DNA from: Nitrospirae bacterium RBG_19FT_COMBO_42_15
Lineage (GTDB): Bacteria > Nitrospirota > CAKKRA01 > 9FT-COMBO-42-15
Assembly: GCA_001803815.1 (NCBI GenBank)
Contig: MHEL01000137.1
Span: 2,656 to 9,090, forward strand
Reading direction: 5' to 3'
DNA: 6,435 nt
This document shows positions 6,023 through 6,435 of this stretch, piece after piece. The first letter of the stretch is position 1; each line of letters opens with the position of its first letter. The notes beneath the pieces were generated by a model. It saw only the letters and a program-made list of their open reading frames with translations, was not told where the DNA came from and ran no database searches. The translations under genes were made by a program, and so were the position numbers.

Positions 6023-6435
6023 TCAGGCATTTACCCTGTTTCTCCCTCCTGATTTTGCCCTGTATAATGCCTTGTCTGCCCTGTCTACGATAGATACCCA
6101 TTTGCTGTCAAGGTCGGTTTTCTTGTCAAATGCCGTTATCCCGCAGCTTATTGTCACAATGCCGAATTCAGAGCCTTTATGCTCAATCCGCAGCGACTCT
6201 ACGCTCTTTACAACCCTCTCTGCTGCAATCATTGTATCATTGATGTCCTGTTCTGGAAGAATGATTATTATTTCCTCTCCTCCGTACCTGAAAATTTCAT
6301 CTGAAATGCGGAGTGTTTTTTTCAATATCTCAGCAATAGTTTTTAATATATTGTCGCCCTGAATGTGGCCGTATATGTCATTATACTTCTTGAAATAATC
6401 TATGTCGCACATTATCACACCGTAGCCCTCGCTGT
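6023..6435 (-). CDS. GGDEF-domain protein, probable diguanylate cyclase (3' part, 5' end outside window)
   Basis: The reading frame stays open to the window edge and its N-terminal part is missing. The GTG at 6418 encodes an internal valine of the GGDEF fold (SEGYGVIMCDIDYFKK), so it should not be taken as a start. About 137 residues are visible, nearly a whole GGDEF domain. They include the metal-site DIDYFKKYNDIYGH stretch with substrate-binding N and D, the signature RYGGEEI, and a C-terminal DRADKALYRAKSGGRN. The signature is GG-E-E-I: E in third place is common in active enzymes, while I for F in the last place is a mild variation. An RISD inhibitory (I-site) motif sits exactly five residues before the signature, so product inhibition by cyclic di-GMP is expected. 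Any sensory domain must lie outside the window. The gene converges on the exported protein with 4 bases between stop codons and no visible terminator. Confidence 0.93.
   Translation of the reverse strand, partial: SEGYGVIMCDIDYFKKYNDIYGHIQGDNILKTIAEILKKTLRISDEIFRYGGEEIIIILPEQDINDTMIAAERVVKSVESLRIEHKGSEFGIVTISCGITAFDKKTDLDSKWVSIVDRADKALYRAKSGGRNRVNA

Noticed and set aside
6004..6040. Possible bidirectional terminator between the convergent genes
   Set aside because: Only a weak AGGG/CCCT pairing is present, with no stable GC stem and no T-run on either side.

Overview
The window carries six protein-coding genes, one of them cut by the right edge, and looks like chromosome of a Gram-negative, probably anaerobic or respiratory bacterium. 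Base composition is moderately AT-rich. A sigma-54-dependent two-component pair, a type IV prepilin peptidase, a System II cytochrome c maturation protein (ResB) and dispersed hairpin repeats of the GATTCCCGC/GCGGGAATGAC kind together suggest a Desulfobacterota- or Nitrospirota-like lineage. That placement is an inference from gene content and style only.

Left part, minus strand, read right to left: prepilin peptidase (ATG at 4042, ends 3278), a membrane sensor histidine kinase (3276 or 3288 to 1498) and an NtrC-family sigma-54 response regulator (1411 to 38). The peptidase and kinase overlap or nearly touch, so they are probably co-transcribed and translationally coupled. The regulator follows an 86-base gap that contains a cluster of competing inverted repeats, and it has its own strong ribosome binding site. 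The likely logic is that the kinase senses a periplasmic signal and phosphorylates the regulator, which activates RNA polymerase-sigma-54 at targets outside the window. The neighbouring pilD hints that those targets may include pilus or secretion genes, but the kinase is not of the classical multi-pass PilS design.

Middle, plus strand: a divergent intergenic region (about 4043-4152) holds two back-to-back candidate promoters with nearly identical extended -10 boxes. One serves pilD and the other serves resB (4153-5244). resB encodes a membrane and periplasmic subunit of the cytochrome c haem-ligation machinery; no ccsA/resC is present in the window. A roughly 75-base double-hairpin repeat lies downstream of resB (5256-5329). 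It is followed by a gene for an exported protein of unknown function with a very lysine-rich central insertion (5371-6018).

Right edge, minus strand: the 3' part of a GGDEF-domain protein (6023 to beyond 6435), convergent with the exported protein and separated from it by only 4 bases. No RNA genes, CRISPR arrays, transposases or phage genes were seen, and no gene-free stretch exceeds 300 bases. I found no clear sign of an undescribed system. The points most worth checking are a sigma-54-like site inside pilD ahead of the kinase, the structured kinase-regulator gap, the paired divergent promoters and the unknown exported protein.
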